A DNA stretch of 64,000 bases from assembly GCF_001011155.1 (NCBI RefSeq), contig NZ_CP011479.1, positions 1,692,501 to 1,756,500 on the forward strand, given 5' to 3'. Shown here piece by piece: positions 43,796 to 55,540 of this stretch (position 1 is the first letter of the stretch; every line of letters starts with the position of its first letter). This DNA is from Hoeflea sp. IMCC20628 (GTDB taxonomy: Bacteria > Pseudomonadota > Alphaproteobacteria > Rhizobiales > Rhizobiaceae). Below the pieces are notes generated by a model that did not search any database, was not told the DNA's origin, and worked only from the letters and a program-made list of their open reading frames with translations. A program made the translations under genes and the position numbers.

Positions 43796-45781
43796 ATGTA
43801 CCAAGCTATCGTCTTTCTTCCTCTTCTCGGCGCCATCGTTGCCGGCTTCGGCGGCCGTGCCATCGGCGCCAAGGCCTCGGAATATGTCACGACATCGTTC
43901 CTGATCATCGCGGCGCTGCTGTCGTGGGTGTCCTTTTTCACCATCGCCATGGGCGATGGCGAGACGGTTCGCATCCCGATCATGCGCTGGATCGATTCAG
44001 GCGCGCTCAGCGTTGACTGGGCACTGCGCATCGATACGCTGACGGCGGTGATGCTGGTGGTGGTCAACACCGTGTCTTGCCTGGTTCATGTCTACTCTAT
44101 CGGGTACATGCACAATGATCCGCACCGGCCGCGGTTCTTCGCCTATCTGTCGTTCTTCACCTTCGCCATGCTGATGCTGGTGACGTCGGACAATCTTTTG
44201 CAGATGTTCTTTGGCTGGGAAGGCGTCGGCGTGGCGTCCTATCTGCTGATCGGATTCTGGTACAAGAAGCCGTCCGCCAATGCCGCTGCAATGAAGGCGT
44301 TCATCGTCAACCGGGTAGGCGACTTCGGCTTCCTGCTTGGTATCTTCGGCCTGTTCGTGCTGTTCGGCTCGGCTTCGTTCGACACGATATTCGCCAGCGC
44401 CGCGGACTATCTTCCAGCGGAAGGCGCCGAGGCTGGCGATTCAGTCATTACGCTGTTCGGCATGCATCTGGACAAGGCGCACGCGCTGACCGGTATCTGC
44501 CTGCTGTTGTTCATGGGCGCCATGGGCAAGTCGGCGCAGTTCCTGCTGCACACCTGGTTGCCCGACGCGATGGAAGGCCCGACACCCGTGTCGGCGCTGA
44601 TCCATGCCGCGACCATGGTGACTGCCGGTGTCTTTCTGGTGGCGCGCATGTCACCGATCTTCGAATTGTCGCCTGATGCACTGACCTTTGTCACCTGGAT
44701 CGGTGCTATTACCGCCTTCTTTGCAGCCACCGTCGGTCTGGTACAGAACGACATCAAGCGGGTGATTGCCTATTCGACCTGTTCGCAGTTGGGCTACATG
44801 TTCGTGGCGCTCGGCATCGGCGCCTATGGCGGCGCCATCTTCCACCTGTTCACCCACGCCTTCTTCAAGGCGCTGTTGTTCCTTGGCGCCGGTTCGGTGA
44901 TCCATGCCGTCTCCGACGAGCAGGACATGCGGCGCATGGGCGGTCTGCGCAAGAAGATCCCGATGACCTACTGGATGATGATCATCGGCACCATTGCGCT
45001 GACAGGTGTCGGCATTCCCGGCACATTGATCGGCACCGCCGGTTTCTTCTCCAAGGACATCATCATTGAATCCGCCTATGCGGCGCACGGTTCGGCAGCC
45101 GGGATTGCCTTTGGCCTGTTGGTGATTGCGGCGCTGTTTACCAGCTTCTATTCCTGGCGGCTGATCTTCATGACCTTCCACGGCAAGCCGCGGGCGTCCT
45201 CCGATGTGATGCATCACGCCCATGAATCACCGATGGTGATGCTGGTGCCGCTGTTCATCCTGGCCGCTGGCGCGCTGTTTGCCGGCGTGCTGTTCAAGGA
45301 GTTCTTCTTCGGTCATGAATATGCCGCGTTCTGGAAGGGCGCGCTGTTCACCGGCGCAGGCAACGAGATCCTCGAGGAATTCCACCACGTGCCGTTGTGG
45401 GTCAAGCTGAGCCCGTTCGTGGCCATGCTGCTCGGACTTGTGACAGCCTGGTACTTCTATATCCGCTCGCCCGAAACACCCAAGCGGCTGGCCGAGGATC
45501 ATCGCGTCCTCTACCAGTTCCTGCTCAACAAGTGGTATTTCGACGAGCTCTACGACTTCCTCTTCGTCCGTCCTGCAAAACGGCTCAGCACCTTCCTGTG
45601 GAAGCAGGGCGATGTCCGCATCATTGACGGCTACGGCCCCAATGGTGTTGTCGCCCGGGCCCAGGACATTACCGGCTGGGTTGTCCGGCTGCAGACCGGA
45701 TATCTTTACCACTACGCCTTCGTGATGCTGATCGGAATTGCAGCGCTTGTCACATGGATGATGCTCGGGAGTGCATTCTGA
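43796..45781 (+). CDS. nuoL: NADH-quinone oxidoreductase subunit L
   Basis: A 661-residue Mrp-antiporter-like proton-pumping subunit (ND5 homologue) with about 14-16 helices and the long lateral helix near the C-terminus. Key segments are [20 protein letters not shown] (conserved Glu), [20 protein letters not shown] (Pro and Lys region) and [14 protein letters not shown]. Its TGA overlaps the nuoM start by one base. Confidence 0.96.
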   Translation: MYQAIVFLPLLGAIVAGFGGRAIGAKASEYVTTSFLIIAALLSWVSFFTIAMGDGETVRIPIMRWIDSGALSVDWALRIDTLTAVMLVVVNTVSCLVHVYSIGYMHNDPHRPRFFAYLSFFTFAMLMLVTSDNLLQMFFGWEGVGVASYLLIGFWYKKPSANAAAMKAFIVNRVGDFGFLLGIFGLFVLFGSASFDTIFASAADYLPAEGAEAGDSVITLFGMHLDKAHALTGICLLLFMGAMGKSAQFLLHTWLPDAMEGPTPVSALIHAATMVTAGVFLVARMSPIFELSPDALTFVTWIGAITAFFAATVGLVQNDIKRVIAYSTCSQLGYMFVALGIGAYGGAIFHLFTHAFFKALLFLGAGSVIHAVSDEQDMRRMGGLRKKIPMTYWMMIIGTIALTGVGIPGTLIGTAGFFSKDIIIESAYAAHGSAAGIAFGLLVIAALFTSFYSWRLIFMTFHGKPRASSDVMHHAHESPMVMLVPLFILAAGALFAGVLFKEFFFGHEYAAFWKGALFTGAGNEILEEFHHVPLWVKLSPFVAMLLGLVTAWYFYIRSPETPKRLAEDHRVLYQFLLNKWYFDELYDFLFVRPAKRLSTFLWKQGDVRIIDGYGPNGVVARAQDITGWVVRLQTGYLYHYAFVMLIGIAALVTWMMLGSAF

Positions 45782-47292
45782 TGACCGATTGGCCGCTATT
45801 GTCAGTTGTCACCTTCATACCGCTGATCTGTGTGTTGTTTTTGTTGCCGATCAAGGATGATACCGAGATCGGACGGCGCAACATCCGTCAGGTAGCACTT
45901 CTGGGGACGACCGCTACATTCGTGATGTCGCTGTTGATCTGGGCGAGTTTCGATGTCAGCGATCCTGGTTTCCAGATGGTGGAAGCCATCGATCTGCCTG
46001 GCTCGATGTTCTCCTACGCGATGGGCGTTGACGGCATTTCGATGCTGTTTGTCATCCTGACCACCTTCCTGATGCCATTGTGCATTCTGGCCAGCTGGAA
46101 ATCTGTCGAGACCCGCGTGCGGGAATACATGATCGCCTTCCTGGTGCTCGAAACCATGATGATCGGCGTGTTCTGCGCCCTCGACATCGTGCTGTTTTAT
46201 GTCTTCTTCGAAGCCGGACTCATTCCGATGTTCATCATCATCGGCGTCTGGGGCGGCAAACGCCGGGTCTATGCCAGCTTCAAGTTCTTCCTCTACACAT
46301 TGGCCGGCTCGGTATTGATGCTGCTGGCGATCATGGCGATGTATTGGGACGCGGGCACGACCGATATCCGGGCGCTGCTGGCGCATGATTTCCCGGCGGA
46401 GATGCAAACCTGGCTATGGCTGGCGTTCTTTGCCTCGTTTGCGGTGAAGATGCCGATGTGGCCGGTGCATACCTGGTTGCCCGACGCCCACGTCGAGGCG
46501 CCGACAGCAGGCTCGGTGATCCTGGCGGGTGTGTTGTTGAAGCTTGGCGGCTACGGCTTCCTGCGCTTCTCGCTACCAATGTTCCCGCTGGCCTCGGCTG
46601 ATTTCGCACCGTTCATCTTCACGCTGTCTGTCGTGGCGATCATCTACACCTCGCTGGTGGCGTTGATGCAGGAAGACATGAAGAAGCTGATCGCCTATTC
46701 GTCGGTGGCCCATATGGGCTTTGTGACCATGGGTATTTTCGCCGCCAACCAGCAGGGCGTGCAGGGCGCGATCTTCCAGATGCTGAGCCACGGGCTGATC
46801 TCCAGCGCGCTGTTTCTCTGTGTCGGCGTGATCTATGACCGGATGCACACCCGTGAGATTGCTGCCTATGGCGGACTGGTCAAGAACATGCCGAAATTTG
46901 CGGTGGTGTTCATGCTGTTCACCATGGCCAATGTCGGACTGCCCGGCACCTCAGGCTTCGTCGGTGAATTCCTGACGCTGATCGGCGTGTTCCAGGTCAA
47001 CACCTGGGTGGCGCTGTTTGCCACCACCGGGGTGATCCTGTCGGCGGCCTATGCGTTGTGGCTGTACCGCCGGGTTGTCTTTGGCGCCCTGGAAAAGGAA
47101 AGCCTGAAGGCCATGCTCGACCTGTCGGGCCGCGAGAAGGTGATCCTGTATCCGCTCGTGGCGCTGACAATTCTCTTTGGTGTCTATCCGGCGCCAATCT
47201 TTGATGTGACGGCAGCTTCGGTTGACGCGCTGATCAACAACTACTCGGCTTCGCTGCAGGCAGCGCGCGATCTCGCGCTGTCGGTTAACTGA
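45781..47292 (+). CDS. nuoM: NADH-quinone oxidoreductase subunit M
   Basis: A 503-residue antiporter-like subunit (ND4 homologue) forming the second proton channel. [20 protein letters not shown] carries the conserved Glu, and [20 protein letters not shown] and [16 protein letters not shown] follow in order. The ATG at 45781 overlaps the nuoL stop; the frame extends upstream only as part of the nuoL overlap. Confidence 0.96.
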   Translation: MTDWPLLSVVTFIPLICVLFLLPIKDDTEIGRRNIRQVALLGTTATFVMSLLIWASFDVSDPGFQMVEAIDLPGSMFSYAMGVDGISMLFVILTTFLMPLCILASWKSVETRVREYMIAFLVLETMMIGVFCALDIVLFYVFFEAGLIPMFIIIGVWGGKRRVYASFKFFLYTLAGSVLMLLAIMAMYWDAGTTDIRALLAHDFPAEMQTWLWLAFFASFAVKMPMWPVHTWLPDAHVEAPTAGSVILAGVLLKLGGYGFLRFSLPMFPLASADFAPFIFTLSVVAIIYTSLVALMQEDMKKLIAYSSVAHMGFVTMGIFAANQQGVQGAIFQMLSHGLISSALFLCVGVIYDRMHTREIAAYGGLVKNMPKFAVVFMLFTMANVGLPGTSGFVGEFLTLIGVFQVNTWVALFATTGVILSAAYALWLYRRVVFGALEKESLKAMLDLSGREKVILYPLVALTILFGVYPAPIFDVTAASVDALINNYSASLQAARDLALSVN

Positions 47293-47312
47293 GCTACGGA
47301 GACTGCGGGACC

Positions 47313-48755
47313 ATGACGCCAGAGATACTCACATCCAGCCTACAGCTTGCCGTACCCGAACTCATGCTGGCCGTTGGCGCCATGCTGCTTTTGATGGTTG
47401 GCGTGTTTTCCGGCGAAAAGTCGGTCACACTGGTCAACGGTCTGGCGGTGGCGTTGTTGATCATGTCAGGGCTGGTGCTGGTGCTGTTGACCGACAACGG
47501 CGAGGCCTTTAACGGCGCGTTCCTGTCCGATCCTTTCGCCCGCTTCATGAAGGTTCTGGCCTTGATCGGTTCGATCACCGCCATGGTGATGACCGTCGGG
47601 CACGCCAAGTCCGAGCGCATCGACAAATTCGAATTTCCGGTGCTGATCGTGCTGGCAACGCTCGGCATGCTGTTGATGATTTCGGCCAATGACCTGATGG
47701 CGCTCTATATGGGGCTCGAACTGCAGTCGCTGGCGCTTTACGTTGTTGCCGCAATCAACCGCGACAGCACCCGGTCGACCGAAGCAGGTCTCAAATATTT
47801 CGTGCTCGGCGCTTTGTCGTCCGGCATGCTGCTCTATGGCGCATCGCTGGTCTATGGCTATACCGGCCATACCGGCTTTGACGAGATCGCTGCAGCCATT
47901 GCCGACAGCGACCGCTCGCTCGGGCTGGTGTTCGGCCTGGTGTTCCTGCTGGCCGGCATCGCCTTCAAGATTTCGGCCGTGCCGTTCCACATGTGGACGC
48001 CCGACGTTTATGAAGGTGCGCCGACTCCGGTCACCGCGTTCTTCTCCGCTGCCCCCAAGATCGCGGCCATGGCGCTGTTCGTCCGCATCGTCATCGTGGC
48101 ATTCGAGCCGATCACCGTCGATTGGCAGCAGATCGTGGTGTTCATTTCGATCGCCTCCATGGTGCTTGGCGCCTTTGCCGCGATTGGCCAGAAGAACATC
48201 AAGCGGCTGATGGCCTATTCCTCGATCGGTCACATGGGTTTTGCGCTGGTCGGGCTTGCTGCCGGCAGCCAGGCCGGTGTTCGCGGCGTGATCCTTTACA
48301 TGCTGATCTACATGGTGATGACGCTGGGCACATTTGCCTGCATCCTGGCCATGCGGCGCAAGGAAGACGGTAATGTCGAGCAGATCGACGATCTGGCAGG
48401 TTTGTCGTCGACCAATCCGTTCATGGCGCTGATGCTGACCATCCTGATGTTCTCGCTTGCGGGCATTCCGCCGCTGGCAGGCTTCTTCGGCAAGTATTTT
48501 GTTTTTGTCGCAGCGATCGAAGCCAAGCTTTACGGGCTTGCCATCATCGGCGTGCTGGCATCGGTGGTCGGCGCCTATTACTACCTGCGGATCATCAAGA
48601 TCATGTGGTTTGATGAACCGAACGGTTCCTTCGTGCCGGTGGCTGGTGAACTCAAGCTGGTGTTTGGTGTTTCAGGCCTGTTCGTGCTGTTTTATGTGGT
48701 GGTTTCCAATCCGCTGGGTCTGGCCGCAGACGTCGCCGCAAAGACGTTTTTCTAG
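47313..48755 (+). CDS. nuoN: NADH-quinone oxidoreductase subunit N
   Basis: A 480-residue antiporter-like subunit (ND2 homologue), the third proton channel. Conserved segments are [39 protein letters not shown] and [16 protein letters not shown]. It is the last complex I gene. birA follows after 18 bases without a visible terminator, so read-through into birA is likely. Confidence 0.96.
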   Translation: MTPEILTSSLQLAVPELMLAVGAMLLLMVGVFSGEKSVTLVNGLAVALLIMSGLVLVLLTDNGEAFNGAFLSDPFARFMKVLALIGSITAMVMTVGHAKSERIDKFEFPVLIVLATLGMLLMISANDLMALYMGLELQSLALYVVAAINRDSTRSTEAGLKYFVLGALSSGMLLYGASLVYGYTGHTGFDEIAAAIADSDRSLGLVFGLVFLLAGIAFKISAVPFHMWTPDVYEGAPTPVTAFFSAAPKIAAMALFVRIVIVAFEPITVDWQQIVVFISIASMVLGAFAAIGQKNIKRLMAYSSIGHMGFALVGLAAGSQAGVRGVILYMLIYMVMTLGTFACILAMRRKEDGNVEQIDDLAGLSSTNPFMALMLTILMFSLAGIPPLAGFFGKYFVFVAAIEAKLYGLAIIGVLASVVGAYYYLRIIKIMWFDEPNGSFVPVAGELKLVFGVSGLFVLFYVVVSNPLGLAADVAAKTFF

Positions 48756-48773
48756 AATGCGGCGGCTGGCCGC

Positions 48774-49514
48774 ATGAAGACACTGGACTTCAGACACGTT
48801 GAACTGGGCGACGTTGCATCCACCAATGTGGAATGCATGGAGCGCGCTCGGGCTGGCGAGACGGGCGGCTTGTGGATTACCGCTGTGCGGCAGACCGGTG
48901 GTCGTGGCCGCAGGGGCCGTGTCTGGGTTTCAGAGCCTGGCAACCTGTACTCTTCGCTTCTGCTGATCGACCCGGCGCCATGGGAGCAGATGGCCAGTCT
49001 GCCGCTGGCTGTCACGCTTGCCGTGCATCAGGCGGTGGCAACGGTGCTTCCCGGCGGGGCTGCGGCTTTGCGGATCAAGTGGCCCAATGATCTATTGATT
49101 GAAGGCTGCAAGACAGCAGGCATCCTGATCGAAGCCGAGCAGTTGTCTGACGGCCGCAGGGCGGTTGTGATAGGGTGCGGTGTCAATATTGCGCACCGCC
49201 CGGATACGGGGCTTTACCCTGCGACATGTCTGGTCGAGCAAGGCAGTTCAACGACGCCGCAGGAGCTGTTTGCGCATCTGGTGGTTTCCATGAGCGAAGC
49301 GCTTGCTATATGGGATGAGGGACGCGGCCTTGCGCGCATCCGCGATGCGTGGCTTGAGCGCGCCGACGGCATCGGAAAGCCGGTGACAATAAATTTGCCA
49401 GACCACCAGATTCACGGTGTGTTTGACGGAATAGACGGCGAGGGCAGGCTGATGCTTGCACTGCCGGACGGACGAAAACAGATGATCGCCTCCGGCGACG
49501 TGTTTTTCTCCTGA
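48774..49514 (+). CDS. birA: Biotin--[acetyl-CoA-carboxylase] ligase
   Basis: A 246-residue biotin protein ligase that activates biotin with ATP and attaches it to carrier proteins. The ligase loop RQTGGRGRRGRVWVSEPGNL and the LRIKWPNDLLIEGCKTAGIL segment are present. It lacks the N-terminal helix-turn-helix of E. coli BirA, so it is a group I enzyme without repressor function. It lies directly after nuoN, as in other rhizobia. Confidence 0.93.
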   Translation: MKTLDFRHVELGDVASTNVECMERARAGETGGLWITAVRQTGGRGRRGRVWVSEPGNLYSSLLLIDPAPWEQMASLPLAVTLAVHQAVATVLPGGAAALRIKWPNDLLIEGCKTAGILIEAEQLSDGRRAVVIGCGVNIAHRPDTGLYPATCLVEQGSSTTPQELFAHLVVSMSEALAIWDEGRGLARIRDAWLERADGIGKPVTINLPDHQIHGVFDGIDGEGRLMLALPDGRKQMIASGDVFFS

Positions 49515-49541
49515 CCATGATGTGATTAGACAGGATAATTG

Positions 49542-51212
49542 ATGACAAAAGACCAGGATCTCGTATTCGTACCCCTCGGTGGCGTTGGCGAAATAGGCAT
49601 GAACCTCGCGCTATATGGCTACGGCTCGCCCAAACTGCGTGAATGGATCATGGTTGACTGCGGTGTCACCTTTCCGGGGCCGGAACTTCCCGGCGTCGAT
49701 CTGGTGCTTCCGGACATCAAATTCGTCAAGAGCCTTGGCAAGCAGCTCAAGGGAATCATCATCACCCATGCGCATGAGGACCATTACGGCGCCCTGGCAC
49801 AGCTGTGGCCAAGGCTCGACAATGTTCCGGTTTATGCGTCGGCTTTCACCCAGGGAATGCTTGAAGCCAAACGTGCCTATGAGCGGACCCGCGCTGAGGT
49901 TCCGATCAATCTGTTCAAGGCTGGCGAGCGCTTTACCGTCGGGCCGTTCGAGATTGAACCGGTCGCGGTCAACCACTCCATCCCGGAGCCGTTTTCGCTG
50001 GCGATCCGCACACCGCTGGGCAACCTCATTCACACAGGTGACTGGAAGATCGACTTGACGCCGTCACTCGGACCGCTGACCGATGAAAACCGGTTCCGGC
50101 AGTTGGGCGAGGAGGGCATCCTTGCCATGATGTGCGATTCCACCAACGCCATGCGCGAAGGTGTTTCCCCATCCGAGAAGGAAATCAGCGCCGGTTTGCG
50201 CGAGGTCATCGAACAGGCCGAAGGCCGTGTGGCGATCACCACATTCTCTTCCAATGTCGGCCGCATCCGCTCGATCGCCGAAGCTGCGCGCGACGCAGGT
50301 CGCGAAGTGCTGCTGCTCGGCAGTTCGATCAAGCGGGTGGTCAATGTCGCCACCGATCTCGGCATGATGGACGGAATTCCGGAATTCCTGGCCGAAGACG
50401 AATATGGCTATATTCCGCGTGACAAGGTTGTGGTCATTCTGACCGGCAGCCAGGGCGAGCCGCGTGCGGCGCTGGCCAAACTGTCGCGTGATGAGATGCG
50501 CAATGTGGCCCTCACATCCGGCGACACCGTGGTGTTTTCATCGCGTTCCATTCCCGGCAATGAAAAGGGCATCATCGATATCAAGAATGGCCTGATCGAG
50601 CAGGGCGTCAAGATTGTCACCGACGCTGACGCGCTGGTGCATGTCTCCGGCCACCCGCGCCGCACCGAACTGGTGCAGATGTACGAGTGGGTCAAGCCGA
50701 AGATCCTGGTTCCGGTACACGGCGAGGCAGCTCATCTGACTGCCCAGGCAGCACTTGCTCAGGCATCCGGGATTGCGCTCACGCCACGCGTCCGCAACGG
50801 CGATGTATTGCGTCTGGCGCCGGGCAAGCCGGAAGTCATTGGTCAGGCCCATCACGGCCGCATCTACAAGGATGGCCATCTGATTGGCGATTTCGACGAG
50901 ATGGGTATTTCCGAGCGGCGCAAGCTGTCGTTCACCGGGCATGTCGCAGTCAATGTGCTGCTTGACCATCGTTCCGAGTTCCAGCGGGATCCGGTGGTTG
51001 TCGCCATCGGTCTGCCGGGCGTCGATGGCGAAGGCGACGAGATGGAAGACATTCTCTATGACGCGGTGCTGGGTGCGGTGGAAAGCATTCCGCGCGGTCG
51101 GCGCAAGGACACCGATGGCGTACGCGAGGCAATTCGCCGCTCTGTTCGCGCTGCGGCAAACGAGGTATGGGGCAAGAAGCCTATCGTGACAGTCTTCGTC
51201 AACAAGGTGTGA
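49542..51212 (+). CDS. rnj: Ribonuclease J
   Basis: A 556-residue metallo-beta-lactamase/beta-CASP ribonuclease. The zinc site motif is THAHEDHYGAL (HxHxDH), with further ligands near NLIHTGDWKID. The beta-CASP part and the C-terminal domain follow (GSQGEPRAALAKLS, VSGHPRRTELVQMYEW). It acts in 5'-3' and endonucleolytic RNA maturation and decay. The ATG at 49542 follows AGGATAATTG; a preceding TTG is less likely. Confidence 0.94.
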   Translation: MTKDQDLVFVPLGGVGEIGMNLALYGYGSPKLREWIMVDCGVTFPGPELPGVDLVLPDIKFVKSLGKQLKGIIITHAHEDHYGALAQLWPRLDNVPVYASAFTQGMLEAKRAYERTRAEVPINLFKAGERFTVGPFEIEPVAVNHSIPEPFSLAIRTPLGNLIHTGDWKIDLTPSLGPLTDENRFRQLGEEGILAMMCDSTNAMREGVSPSEKEISAGLREVIEQAEGRVAITTFSSNVGRIRSIAEAARDAGREVLLLGSSIKRVVNVATDLGMMDGIPEFLAEDEYGYIPRDKVVVILTGSQGEPRAALAKLSRDEMRNVALTSGDTVVFSSRSIPGNEKGIIDIKNGLIEQGVKIVTDADALVHVSGHPRRTELVQMYEWVKPKILVPVHGEAAHLTAQAALAQASGIALTPRVRNGDVLRLAPGKPEVIGQAHHGRIYKDGHLIGDFDEMGISERRKLSFTGHVAVNVLLDHRSEFQRDPVVVAIGLPGVDGEGDEMEDILYDAVLGAVESIPRGRRKDTDGVREAIRRSVRAAANEVWGKKPIVTVFVNKV

Positions 51213-51222
51213 GGCAACGGGC

Positions 51223-51627
51223 ATGCTTGGACGTCTGAACCATGTCGCCATTGCGGTGCCGGACCTTGCCGCGGCAAGTGCCCAGTACCGCACCATGCTT
51301 GGGGCCGAGGTGACAGAGCCTCAGGTTTTGCCCGAGCACGGGGTGACGGTGGTGTTCATTGTCTTGCCCAACACCAAGATCGAACTGCTCGAACCGCTGA
51401 GTGAGGATTCGCCGATCGCGGCGTTTCTGGCCAAGAACCCGTCGGGCGGCATGCATCATGTCTGCTACGAGGTAGACGACATTCTGGCCGCGCGCGACCG
51501 GCTCAAAAGTGAGGGCGCGCGCGTGCTCGGCGACGGTGAGCCCCGGCTTGGCGCACACAACAAGCCGGTGCTGTTCCTGCATCCCAAGGATTTCAACGGC
51601 ACGCTGATTGAACTCGAGCAGGCCTGA
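51223..51627 (+). CDS. mce: Methylmalonyl-CoA epimerase
   Basis: A 134-residue VOC-fold enzyme that interconverts (2S)- and (2R)-methylmalonyl-CoA in propionyl-CoA catabolism. Metal ligands are visible in LNHVAIAVPDL (His), GGMHHVCYEVDD (His) and GTLIELEQA (Glu). It starts 10 bases after rnj, a pairing common in rhizobia. Confidence 0.93.
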   Translation: MLGRLNHVAIAVPDLAAASAQYRTMLGAEVTEPQVLPEHGVTVVFIVLPNTKIELLEPLSEDSPIAAFLAKNPSGGMHHVCYEVDDILAARDRLKSEGARVLGDGEPRLGAHNKPVLFLHPKDFNGTLIELEQA

Positions 51628-51688
51628 AACAGAAGACGTAGCGTTTTGGCGGCCGCAACAATTCACATGCGCCACAAGGAAGATCATC

Positions 51689-51970
51689 ATGGGTTTCGGA
51701 ACCGGTTTTGCGATCTATTTCATCATCTGGTGGGTGGTGCTGTTCACTGTGTTGCCGTTCTCGGCGCGCAGCCAGGCCGATGAAGGTAATGTGACTTTGG
51801 GAACAACCCACAGCGCGCCGGCGAATTTCCACTTTGGCCCGATTTTCTGGCGCACCACCGCAATATCTGCGGCGGTGTTTGCCGTCTATTTGCTGATCAC
51901 AGTGGTCGGCGGTTACACGCTCGATGATCTGATCGCGCTGTCGCCGGATTTCAAGTCTGCGGCCAACTGA
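51689..51970 (+). CDS. DUF1467 family membrane protein
   Basis: A 93-residue inner-membrane protein with two transmembrane helices (about 3-25 and 55-78), the LPFSARSQADEG segment and a central loop typical of DUF1467. The function is unknown. The ATG at 51689 follows AAGGAAG. The frame is open upstream into mce, but those residues are not conserved-looking. Confidence 0.88.
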   Translation: MGFGTGFAIYFIIWWVVLFTVLPFSARSQADEGNVTLGTTHSAPANFHFGPIFWRTTAISAAVFAVYLLITVVGGYTLDDLIALSPDFKSAAN

Positions 51971-51987
51971 GCCCTAATGCATGTCGT

Positions 51988-52009
51988 GTTCAAATGTATT
52001 CATTTGAAC
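51988..52009. terminator. Hairpin after the DUF1467 gene
   Basis: A perfect 9-bp stem (GTTCAAATG at 51988-51996, CATTTGAAC at 52001-52009) with a TATT loop, 18 bases after the stop codon. There is no T run, so termination strength is uncertain. Confidence 0.45.
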
Positions 52010-52176
52010 GATTACATTGATGCATAAATTCGAAGGGTTAAAGCGACCTTTGCGCATCCGGTTGAATGCGCGGCGCTGTAGGCTGACTGCAGCCTTTGCA
52101 GTCAACCACTTCATGGAACTTTGCCGTGCTTGCTCCGTTGGCTAAGCGAACAGCAACAGATCCATGGAGGTTTTCA

Positions 52177-52410
52177 ATGTCCAATTCCGAAAATACATCA
52201 AAGCGTCTGAACGAAGCCGATCTGGCCCAGGACAAGATGGGCGACAATTCCCTGCAGGGTGACGATCAAGCCAATGTGCGCAATCAGCGCCACGCAGTTC
52301 CTGACGTCAAGCAGGACCCTGATGCCAGTGTCATCGAAAGTCTTGAAAAAATGGACAAGGACGTCCGTGCTGAACGAGAGTTGGGCAAGGGGGCGCGCAA
52401 GGACAAATGA
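52177..52410 (+). CDS. Small hydrophilic hypothetical protein
   Basis: A 77-residue, highly charged protein without cysteine, signal or membrane segment; it begins SNSENTSKRLNEADLAQDK and ends in a basic tail. It looks intrinsically disordered. The ATG at 52177 has a good GGAGG (52166-52170). No function can be assigned. Confidence 0.75.
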   Translation: MSNSENTSKRLNEADLAQDKMGDNSLQGDDQANVRNQRHAVPDVKQDPDASVIESLEKMDKDVRAERELGKGARKDK

Positions 52411-52854
52411 CGCGCAGCCAGCGGTCCTCAGGCAACGTCCGGAACTGATGGGCGTATGCCGAGCAACCGTTCAGAAAACAGGCAAAAAAAAACAAGGCAT
52501 GAAGCCTTGTTGTAAAAGTATCGCGTGATCCATTTCCCGGTTACCCGGGGGCAGCGAACAAAGCGCGCCTGAGATCCAATCCTCCCAAGACTTTGACCGC
52601 GAAATGGGCGTTTCCCAATGAGAAATGCCTCTTTAGTGAGCTGTATTTACCGCAATCGAATGCGCTTGTCACCTGTTTTATCTCATTTTTAAGTCGCCCC
52701 CCTTGCACAAAAGCGTAAGCTCGCCATGTCAGGCCCACAACACATGCTTCCACGGGTTTTCTTTGCTGGGCGAAGCGGATAAGAACGCTTTGCACGTCAA
52801 CCCTCAATTTGCCTGATTCAGCCCCCAAGGCTTATTGTTTAATCGGATTATCCC
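52411..52854. other. Intergenic region upstream of proS, possible minus-strand small RNA
   Basis: A gap of 444 bases. A minus-strand frame of 95 codons (52541-52828) starts with TTG and resembles no family known to me. The notable content is a minus-directed terminator at 52484-52511 with no minus-strand gene in front of it. Confidence 0.45.
52484..52511 (-). terminator. Intrinsic terminator on the minus strand
   Basis: An 8-bp stem (AACAAGGC at 52491-52498, GCCTTGTT at 52504-52511) with loop ATGAA. Read on the minus strand, it is followed by a run of about nine T, a textbook terminator. Read on the plus strand, it has no T run. Confidence 0.65.
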
Positions 52855-54198
52855 ATGCGTCTGTCGAAGTATTTTCTGCCCATCCTGAAGGAAAACCCCA
52901 AGGATGCGGAAATTGTCTCCCACCGCCTGATGGCGCGTGCGGGCATGATCAAGCAGCAGTCTGCGGGGATTTATTCCTGGTTGCCGCTGGGCAAGCGGGT
53001 GCTCGACAAGGTCTGCAACATCGTGCGCGAAGAGCAGAACCGGGCAGGGGCCATCGAAATCTTGATGCCCACCGTGCAACCTGCCGACCTGTGGAAGGAA
53101 AGCGGACGCTACGACGATTACGGTCAGGAAATGCTGCGCATCAACGATCGCAATGATCGCGAGATGCTCTATGGGCCGACCAACGAGGAAATGGTCACCG
53201 ATATTTTCCGCTCCTACGTCAAGTCCTACAAGGACCTGCCGCTCAATCTGTATCATATACAGTGGAAGTTCCGCGACGAACGCCGGCCCCGCTTTGGCGT
53301 CATGCGCGGTCGCGAATTCCTGATGAAGGACGCCTATTCCTTCGATCTCGATTACGAGGCCTCGCAGGCGGCTTACAACCGGATGTTCGTATCCTATTTG
53401 CGCACATTCGAACGCTGCGGGCTCAAGTCGATCCCGATGCGCGCAGACACCGGACCGATCGGCGGCAGCCTGAGCCATGAGTTCATCGTTCTGGCCGAAA
53501 CCGGCGAAAGCCAGGTCTTCTGTCATCGCGATTTTGAAGATTTTGCCGTGCCTGGCGCAGACATGAATTATGATGATGCCGCCGCTGTCGCCGCCGTGGT
53601 CGACAAGTGGACGACGCCTTTTGCAGCCACTGACGAGATCATGGACAAGGAAGACTGGGCGCGCGAGGCATGGGATGGGCTCTCTGAAGAGTCCCGCGTA
53701 TCTGCCCGCGGCATTGAAGTCGGCCATATCTTCCATTTTGGCACCAAATATTCCGAACCGATGAACGCTTATGTTCAGGGTCCCGATGGCAAGCAGCATT
53801 TCGTTTCGATGGGTTCTTACGGCATCGGTCCGTCGCGTTTGCTCGGCGCCATCATCGAGGCGTCACATGACGAAAACGGCATCATCTGGCCAGCAAGCGT
53901 TGCGCCGTTCGATGTCGGCCTGATCAACATGAAGCCTGGCGATGCGGGTTGCGATGCAGCCTGCGAAAAGATCGAGACCGCGCTCGAGACTGCCGGCCTT
54001 GATGTGCTTTACGATGACACCGACGAACGCGCCGGCGCAAAATTCGCCAGGGCCGATCTGATCGGCCTGCCGCTGCAGGTCATCGCCGGTCCGCGTTCGG
54101 TGGCAGAGGGCAACGTCGAGATCAAGGTGCGCGCTACGGGCGAACGTGAAACGATGTCGATCGACGAGGCCATCAACCGCCTCGCGCAAGCCCGCTAG
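52855..54198 (+). CDS. proS: Proline--tRNA ligase
   Basis: A 447-residue class II synthetase of the short alphaproteobacterial type that lacks the long editing insertion. Motif 2 ([20 protein letters not shown]), motif 3 ([19 protein letters not shown]) and the C-terminal anticodon-binding domain are present. It opens with [20 protein letters not shown]. lolC follows after 29 bases. Confidence 0.95.
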   Translation: MRLSKYFLPILKENPKDAEIVSHRLMARAGMIKQQSAGIYSWLPLGKRVLDKVCNIVREEQNRAGAIEILMPTVQPADLWKESGRYDDYGQEMLRINDRNDREMLYGPTNEEMVTDIFRSYVKSYKDLPLNLYHIQWKFRDERRPRFGVMRGREFLMKDAYSFDLDYEASQAAYNRMFVSYLRTFERCGLKSIPMRADTGPIGGSLSHEFIVLAETGESQVFCHRDFEDFAVPGADMNYDDAAAVAAVVDKWTTPFAATDEIMDKEDWAREAWDGLSEESRVSARGIEVGHIFHFGTKYSEPMNAYVQGPDGKQHFVSMGSYGIGPSRLLGAIIEASHDENGIIWPASVAPFDVGLINMKPGDAGCDAACEKIETALETAGLDVLYDDTDERAGAKFARADLIGLPLQVIAGPRSVAEGNVEIKVRATGERETMSIDEAINRLAQAR

Positions 54199-54227
54199 CC
54201 GATAGTCCGCCCAAAGGGAATCCGCGC

Positions 54228-55529
54228 ATGACCGATACGGACGTCGTCAACCTGCCCAGCACGCCATCACCGTCGGCGAAGCCGTTTTCGGCGTTCGAGC
54301 GGATGGTGGCATGGCGCTATCTGCGGTCGCGCCGCAAGGAAGCCTTCATTTCGGTGATTGCCGGTTTTTCCTTCGTCGGAATCATGCTCGGTGTGGCGAC
54401 CCTGATCATCGTGATGGCGGTGATGAACGGGTTTCGCGGCGAGTTGATTACCCGTATTCTCGGTATCAACGGCCATATGATCGTGCAGCCGATTGACCGT
54501 CCACTGGATGATTATGAATCGCTGGCTGCACGGCTCAAGGCGGTCAAGGGCGTGACTATGGCGATCCCGCTGGTCGAAGGCCAGACGCTGGCTTCCGGCG
54601 TTGGCGGGGCAGGCACAGGGGCGCTGGTGCGCGGTATTCGCGCCGAAGATTTTCAGTCGATGAAAATCGTTTCAGACAATATCCGCTCGGGCGACATGCT
54701 CGGGTTCGTCGCCGGCGACGGCGTGGCGATCGGCTCGCGCATGGCGCAATCGCTGGGGCTCACCGCGGGGGACCGCATCACCCTTGTCGCGCCCGAGGGC
54801 GATGTGACGCCATTCGGCATGACGCCAAGGGTGAAAAGCTATGTGGTGTCGGCGATCTTCGAGGTCGGGATGTCGGAGTATGATTCGTCGATCATCTACA
54901 TGCCGCTTGAGGAGGCGCAGCTCTATTTCAACTCCGAGGGGTTGGTGCAATCGATCGAGATCTTTGTCGATAAGCCCGATGAGATCGATACCATGCGGCC
55001 GCTGATCGAGGCTGCGGCAGAGCGGCAGATTTTCATCACCGATTGGCGGCAACGCAACCAGACCTTCTTTTCAGCGCTTCAGGTTGAGCGCAATGTGATG
55101 TTCATGATCCTGACGTTGATCATTCTGGTAGCGGCGCTGAATATCGTTTCCGGGCTGATCATGCTGGTCAAGGACAAGGGCCGTGACATTGCCATCCTGC
55201 GGACCATGGGGGCGACGTCGGGATCGGTGATGCGGATCTTCTTCATGACCGGTGCCGCGATCGGAGTCACCGGCACCATTGCAGGGTTTTTGTTGGGCGT
55301 GGTCGTTTGCCTCAATGTCGAGCGCATCCGCCAGTTTTTCTCCTGGCTTTCCGGCACCACGCTGTTCAATCCGGAACTGTATTTCCTGAGCCAGTTGCCT
55401 GCCGATATGGATTCGGGCGAAACCATCGTTGTGCTGGTCGTGGCGCTGGTTCTGTCTTTCATTGCCACCTTGATCCCGTCCTGGCGTGCTTCCAAGCTCG
55501 ATCCGGTTCAGGCTCTGAGATATGAGTAA
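54228..55529 (+). CDS. lolC: Lipoprotein-releasing ABC transporter permease (LolC/LolE type)
   Basis: A 433-residue inner-membrane permease. One helix near the N-terminus ([20 protein letters not shown]) is followed by a large periplasmic domain (about 75-275) and three C-terminal helices of the FtsX fold. With LolD it extracts outer-membrane lipoproteins and hands them to LolA. Alphaproteobacteria usually have one permease gene used as a homodimer (LolF type); only one is seen here. Confidence 0.93.
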   Translation: MTDTDVVNLPSTPSPSAKPFSAFERMVAWRYLRSRRKEAFISVIAGFSFVGIMLGVATLIIVMAVMNGFRGELITRILGINGHMIVQPIDRPLDDYESLAARLKAVKGVTMAIPLVEGQTLASGVGGAGTGALVRGIRAEDFQSMKIVSDNIRSGDMLGFVAGDGVAIGSRMAQSLGLTAGDRITLVAPEGDVTPFGMTPRVKSYVVSAIFEVGMSEYDSSIIYMPLEEAQLYFNSEGLVQSIEIFVDKPDEIDTMRPLIEAAAERQIFITDWRQRNQTFFSALQVERNVMFMILTLIILVAALNIVSGLIMLVKDKGRDIAILRTMGATSGSVMRIFFMTGAAIGVTGTIAGFLLGVVVCLNVERIRQFFSWLSGTTLFNPELYFLSQLPADMDSGETIVVLVVALVLSFIATLIPSWRASKLDPVQALRYE

Positions 55530-55540
55530 CGGAGCGCGAT

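Noticed and set aside
52541-52828. 95-codon minus-strand frame upstream of proS
   Set aside because: It starts with TTG, lacks a ribosome-binding site and resembles no family known to me; a non-coding RNA is the better reading of the minus-strand terminator.
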